A DNA stretch of 64,000 nucleotides from Atherinomorus stipes. Its lineage: Eukaryota > Chordata > Actinopteri > Atheriniformes > Atherinidae. The notes under the pieces were generated by a model. It was not told where the DNA came from. It ran no database searches and saw only the letters and a list, made by a program, of their open reading frames with translations. A program made the translations under genes and the position numbers. The DNA lies in assembly GCA_023101725.1 (NCBI GenBank), contig JALJCO010003931.1:1-64000 (forward strand). The letters are read 5' to 3'. Of the stretch, positions 58,561 to 64,000 are shown piece by piece. How positions within the stretch are numbered: position 1 is the stretch's first letter; each line of letters opens with the position of its first letter.

Positions 58561-60028
58561 CAACAGCTCTGTGTTGAAAACTAAGTAAATCTGTATTTGA
58601 GTAGGCTGCATTGTTGAGTGCAGATCCACTGAGCGCCTTCCACATGCATTCACTTAATCTGGTGAGAAAAGCTATGAGAAGTTTGCTTGTTGCAACATGG
58701 CTACTGCCTCAGTTATACCCAAAATCAAAGCTTCTCCACTAACATTCAAATCTTGCATCTAGAACTACTTTGGTTTTTATGTTAAGTATTACTCCGATGG
58801 TAAGGTCCACGGACAAAAGCACAATGGTTTGTCAGAGGTGTAACATAATGCTTAACTGCATCGATGGGAACACAATAGCCACACTCGAGCAGTTCTAAGA
58901 ACTGTGTACTTAGAACTGCTTACCTCAAATTTTGTTCTATGAACTACTCCTCTCCAGGAGAACTGTTTTATTTTGAATTTGTGACAGTGACGTGTTACTT
59001 TTTGCACCCCAACAAAATAAAACAAAACCCATAAAAAGTAAGAAGAGAAGTCAACACCACTGTTTTCACGGTCTGTATGATGGGATTATTAATCACAGAC
59101 GATCACATCAGGTGTCTAACATTGATGCTGGAAGAGCACAGAAAGAGCCAGCAGAAGAAGAATCGAGCGTCAGAGGATACTTCATTTTATGGAGGAAGAA
59201 AGAAGAGCAGAGCGCCACAGACAAAGGAGACGACGTGTAAGTTTAACTTCTTAAACATGTGGTGGTTGTATCCGTGTCGTATCTGTAAACATTTAAGATG
59301 TTATTCTTTTGTTTGTGTTTAGTAGCGACAAAATACGAAACAACTTCGTCATTTGAGTTCCTATGGAACCACGAAAAGACCCTGCCTCAGAGTGAGAGCT
59401 AAAATGGCCGTGGTCCCTAGTTCCTGTCTGTCTGAATGTGCAAAAAACTGCCCCATTGCTGAAAAGGTTATAGGAACCTCAAAAAGGTTCCACATTCTCT
59501 TGGCAAGTCTATCTCATGCTTCCCAGCAGAGATGCCAAAACCAAACTGGACCAGAACATAAATACACGGTCATTTTCTAACTTTGGGTTAGTGGTTTTTT
59601 TTTTCTCTGTCTCTTTATGAAAGCATGAGCACTGTAAAAACAGCTTTCAGCATCCAACCGTCCTGCAGTGATGACTGATCCCAGAGTCACAGTCAGTGAA
59701 AAACATTGCTGCTGAATGATGCTGCCCTCACATCAAGTTTGACTGCAGGCAATGACATTAATGAAGTGATGCTTGGTCCACTGTCTTTCACACTATTTCA
59801 AATTTATTTAAATGGATGAGAGATTTTTGCTTCTCATGGTCTGAATCACTAAGGTGCCTTCTGGCAGACTCCCAGGGGGCGTCAAGTGCTTTTTACAAAG
59901 GCCTAATCTCTGATTACTAAGTTTGGCAGACACTAGCTCCAAAAGTCTTCCATTTTAGACTGATCAGGGTTATTTTGCTCTTGGTCCACTTAGGTGCTGC
60001 AGAGACTTATAATGTAGCTTTACCCAGA
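58561..60028. other. Possible old Harbinger-like element, otherwise nothing
   Basis: 58880-59580 is GC-richer with an open frame followed by a donor-like GACGTGTAAGTTT and repeated AGTTCC/GGAACC motifs, which could be a decayed DNA transposon; limits not definable. Confidence 0.25.
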
Positions 60029-60030
60029 TA

Positions 60031-61394
60031 CAGTGGGTACAGAAAGTATTCAGACCCCTTTAAACTTTTCACACTTTGTTTCATTGCAGCCATTTGCCAA
60101 AATCCAAAAAGTTCATTTTATTTCTCATTAATGTACCCTCAGCAACACATAATATCACACGGTCATTAGTCATTAGTGCCCCTTTGCTCAGTACTGAGTA
60201 GAAGCATCCTTTTCAGCTGGTACAATCATGAATCTTCTTGGGAATTATGCAACAAGTTTTTTTACATCTGGATCTGGGGATCTTCTCCCATTCTTCCTTA
60301 CAGATCCTCTCCAGTTCTGTCAGGTTGGATGGTGAATGTTGGTGGACAGCCATTTTCAGGTCTCTCCAGAGATGCTCAGTCGGGTTTAGGTCAGGGCTCT
60401 GGCTGGGCCAGTCAAGAATGGTCCCAGAGTTGTTCTGAAGCCACTGCTTTGTTATTTTAACTTTGTGCTTAGGGCAGTGTTTCTCAATTCTGGTCCTTGG
60501 GGACCCCTGCCCTGCAGGTTTTCAAGATGTTCATATTCTAACACACCTGACTCAGATCAATGGCTCGTTAGCAGGCTTGCAAAGAGCTTGATGAGCAGTT
60601 CAGCTGATCTGAATCAGATGTGGTGGAGTTGGACATCTGGAATACATGCAGGGCAGGGGTCCCCAAGGACCAGGATTGAGAATCCCTGGCTTAAAGTCAT
60701 TGTCTTGTTGGAAGGTGAACCTTCGGCCCAGTCTAAGGTCCTGAGCACTCTGGAAGAGGTTTTCTTCTAGGATCTCTCTGTACTTGGCCGCATTCATCAT
60801 TCCTTCAATTGCAACTATTCGTCCTGTCCCTGCAGCTGAAAAACACCCCCGTAGCATGATGCTGCCACCACCATGTTTCACTGTTGGGATGGTATTGGGC
60901 AGGTGATGAGCAGTGCCTGGCTTTCAACACACATGCCGCTTAGAATTAACTCCAAAAAGTTCAATCTTGGTCTCATCAGACTGGAGAATCTTATTTCTCA
61001 CAGTCTGGGAGTCCTTCATGTGTTTTTTGGCAAACTATATGTGGGCTTTCATTTGTCTTGCACTGTGAAGTGGCTTTGTCAGGCCACTCTGGCATAAAGA
61101 CCCAACTGGTGGAGGACTGCAGTGAAAGTTTACTTTGTGGAACTTTCTTCCATCTCCCTACTGCATCTCTGGAGCTCAGCCACAGAGAAGATCACTGTTG
61201 ACTCCACTGAAGGAGTAGAACCATCTCAAAGAGGATCAGAAGAAATGGACACCCTGTGAGTTAAATATGAGTGTCACTGCAAAGGGCTTTTTACTTTTTA
61301 TCATGTAATATTTTAGTTTTTCTTTTTTAATAAATTTGCAAAACTTTCTACATTTCTGTTGTTTTCTGTCAACATGGGGTGCTGAGTGTACATT
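60031..61394 (-). mobile_element. Tc1-like element of a second family, one end missing, interrupted by a MITE
   Basis: Left end CAGTGGGTACAGAAAGTATT after a TA at 60029-60030. The minus strand holds transposase pieces, including [25 protein letters not shown] and the catalytic SPDLNPTEHLWRDLK block. The reading frame is split by the 214-bp MITE at 60475-60688. The opposite inverted end is absent; similarity fades after about 61394. Confidence 0.8.
60475..60688. mobile_element. hAT-type MITE inserted in the Tc1 transposase
   Basis: 214 bp, near-palindromic ends: CAGTGTTTCTCAATTCTGGT with CCTTGGGGACCCC on the left and the matching inverted block on the right. Flanks GCTTAGGG and GCTTAAAG are an 8-bp duplication with two changes. 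Removing it rejoins the transposase frame around the LGRR..FQQDND and HKVKITKQW segments. Confidence 0.75.
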
Positions 61395-64000
61395 AAAGGC
61401 GTTATAGAAGATGTTTCTTTCAACAATTTTTGCAATATTTGCTAAAATTGTGTTCACTACTCCATACGCTATGATAAATCAAAAGCTTTAAATATATAAA
61501 TATTATTATACATCTGCTGTGAAAGTAATGGGGCTGAAAAAACATCCCCCAATCATCTCTGCATTCCTTAACTTTTTCATTTGTCTACTGGCTCGTCAGT
61601 GACTTTAACAGTTGGTACTGGTTGGAAATGGACTCACGCAATTCATGTTTCATGGAAGTGGCATGAAATATATGACAAATGTAGCTGCTGGCAGCCTGAG
61701 TCTGCTGTGGCATTCCGTGAGTCAAGACTGGATAGGGCTTGAGGGGGTGACGTAGCAGTCTGGTAAAGCAGCAATGCATTGTGGGCTTTGCAGTCAACTG
61801 AAAAGTTTGTTTACAGTAGTCTGCACCAGCTGCATAAATGATGCAGCCCCCATTTTGTTCTTTTGTTTCACAAGTTTTTACAAGTTAAAACATGGTGCAG
61901 TCGTGCTGTGTTGTTAACTGCCACAATCATTCACAGATCGCTCTGGTAAAATAATAATGGGATTATAGGCCTACTCAAAGCAAAGCCAGGAACCTCCAGG
62001 GCCTGAAATTCACTGCGGGATTGCGGAATTCGCACATTATGTCATCAAATCCAGCACACCTCACTCTTATAATGCAGGAAATTCCCGCTTACAATTGCAG
62101 CGACGTAATGTGCAGAGAACGTTTGCATTGGAGCCATAAAAAAAAACGTAGAATAAAGGGCTCGACACGTTGCTCCTCCATTTATTTCCTATGGTCCATA
62201 GGAAATGAATGGAAGAGTGCTGTCGCCTCCCATGTCGGCCCTTTAGTATTGCGACTCAACGCAATATCTTCCCAAGGAGTTCAAGTAATGCAGAAACTTT
62301 ACGGTGAGAAAATGCACTAATATACTCCTAGAAATAAGGTCCAGGTTGAAAAAAAAGAAAGTTATCCTTTAACCTCATGGCTTGGTCTTCACTTTGGCAT
62401 TCACCATCAACTCTGGAAACCCTACACAGAAAAAATAAAAAAGTGTAGATGAAAGACAGAGCTCAGCTGTACATTTCATAAAAGTGGATTATTTCCCTTT
62501 TTAATGTTTATTAAATCTGCATTTTGGAGCTGTAGCCTCTGTGCATGAGGCTGCTGCTCAACCAGTTGAGCTGACAGCCACCCCAAGATTGCCATCCTGA
62601 AAATGTCAGCTCAAAAGCAAAAAAAGCCAAACTGTTAGCACAAGGCGAAGACTTATGGATTTATGTCAAAACTTAAATTGTATTAAGTGTATTAGGGATT
62701 CAGCATCCTGTGCAGGAATATCACAAGTCTGACTCAATACCAGAGTGACATCTGACATTAAAAAAAAGCATCCTCTTCCCCCCTCTGTGCATCTGCTGAC
62801 CTCTGAATCTAACCCCCTTGATGCTACTCTGACATCAAATGGGCAGAAATTTCTTTAGAGGACAGCAGCTCTGCTCATGGTGCACAGCAAGCATTTTTCA
62901 GTTATTCTGCATCATAAGCAAGGGATCCTTGGGGCAATGGAAAGTTTAAAGCAAAGAGCAGAGACCCTTTGGTACTCTAGCAGTTTGCAGAGGGTTGTAG
63001 ATCTGTGGGAGGACATTAGTGCAACATCAGATTCCCTGTAGGTGCTGGAGTTAGGTTTTTTCTTTGTCTGACAGCCCATCTGCAGCAGGTTGAGCACCTA
63101 TCACACCTTGCTGTCTGTCAACGGAGGTGGTGGCAGACCTGCAGGTGGCCTTGCTGCCTTTCAAGAGTTGAATTGAAAGCACACACCAGCTTAGAGAGAA
63201 AAACTTAGTGGGAGACAGAATGCTTAATCACTTACTCAAACCACAGCTACTTATTTTGTACTTCTTTTCAAAAGGCTCTAAAATTGCTGAAATTTCGACT
63301 AACATTTGAGTGGAGCATTAATATGTATTTTTTCGAGCTGCACTGGAAAAAATGTGCTTGAACAACCTTTTTTATAAAAAAAAATCATCAAATATGAAAA
63401 AATCTCATCATAAATAAAAGGGATGCAAGAAGAAAAAAAAAACTGATTCTCTCTGAATTACATGTTATCTTCTGTTAAGCCTGGTCATTTTAGCACTTAC
63501 GAGGGAACAAAGAAAAAACACAAGATAAAAAATGTCCTGCCTTTCCACTTTAGAAAATGACAGGGAATATGCCGCCTGCTCTTTAAATGAAAATCATGAA
63601 AAAGAATTAAAAGAGAATCTAAAAAGAGGCCTTTCAACAAGGGGGGCAATAAATTGGAAATTTGCCAGGCAAACTTCAAAGACTGATTTTGATGTTTAAG
63701 TATGCTTTTTTCCCCCTATTTTCTTAGATCCCCCTCCTTCTTAATGCCTAACTCATAGCTGGCAAAAATTTTGGGAAACATCCCCTTTTCTTTGCTCTAA
63801 ATGCGAAGGTAAAAGGGTTTTCTAATCTCCAAACATTGACCAAAAATACTTTTCAAAATACTCTAAAAGAGAGACAAGCAAACACCACAGCAAAACAACA
63901 TGACACAGCAGTCGCTCGGCAACGCCAAGGGTGCTGTCAGCCACCATCTATCCTCCAGCTTCCCAACACAAGGCCTCCCTGAATGCACCTTATCCTCTTA
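61395..64000. other. No gene seen
   Basis: Apart from the Kolobok-like end at 62110-62372, AT-rich sequence without recognised exons. Confidence 0.35.
62110..62372. mobile_element. Truncated TTAA element (Kolobok-like end)
   Basis: Right end, read inwards, is TTAA then AGGATAACTTTC..TTTTTCAACCTGGACC, an end sequence common in fish Kolobok-type elements. The opposite end was not found. Confidence 0.45.

Overview
This is a vertebrate, almost certainly teleost, genomic window. It is AT-rich, about 97% non-coding, has spliced genes with GT-AG introns, and is dense in fish-type mobile DNA: hAT-like elements with 8-bp target duplications, Tc1/mariner copies, TTAA-flanked Kolobok/piggyBac-like elements, CR1/L2-like and L1/Tx1-like LINE pieces, and long (TA)n and (CA)n tracts. 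I cannot name the species.

Two protein-coding genes are recognised with confidence, both on the minus strand. tmem108 (retrolinkin) has four coding exons from 39521 down to 16996 and codes for 530 aa. Its first coding exon is only 40 coding bases long and lies 15 kb upstream of the main exon; joining the two restores a signal peptide. cdv3 has five coding exons from 12460 down to 9308 and codes for 228 aa, with a likely promoter around 12461-12760 carrying two ETS-type sites. The same gene order and orientation (TMEM108 then CDV3) is found on human 3q22, where BFSP2 lies between them; here the space between the two coding regions is 4.5 kb and holds no recognisable BFSP2.

A third, unrecognised small gene is proposed on the plus strand at 2988-6385, facing cdv3 tail to tail. 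It would encode a short protein with one N-terminal hydrophobic segment. Its last three coding exons occur twice, as two cassettes that keep phase, exon size and a shared core peptide while the rest has diverged, each with its own poly(A) signal.

Region by region: 1-2987 is flank plus a 2.1-kb hAT-like element with a 500-bp element nested inside; 2988-6385 is the small gene; 6.4-12.8 kb is cdv3 with its 3' flank and promoter; 12.8-17 kb is intergenic and probable tmem108 3' UTR with a MITE and a large (TA)n tract; 17-39.5 kb is tmem108 and its introns, with a Tc1 copy, an L1/Tx1 fragment, a 575-bp palindrome and a hAT remnant; 39.6-64 kb is non-coding sequence upstream of the tmem108 start exon (probably 5' intron), packed with nested transposons, including a three-level nest at 53.5-55.1 kb. 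Upstream non-coding exons and the promoter of tmem108 were not found and may lie outside the window.
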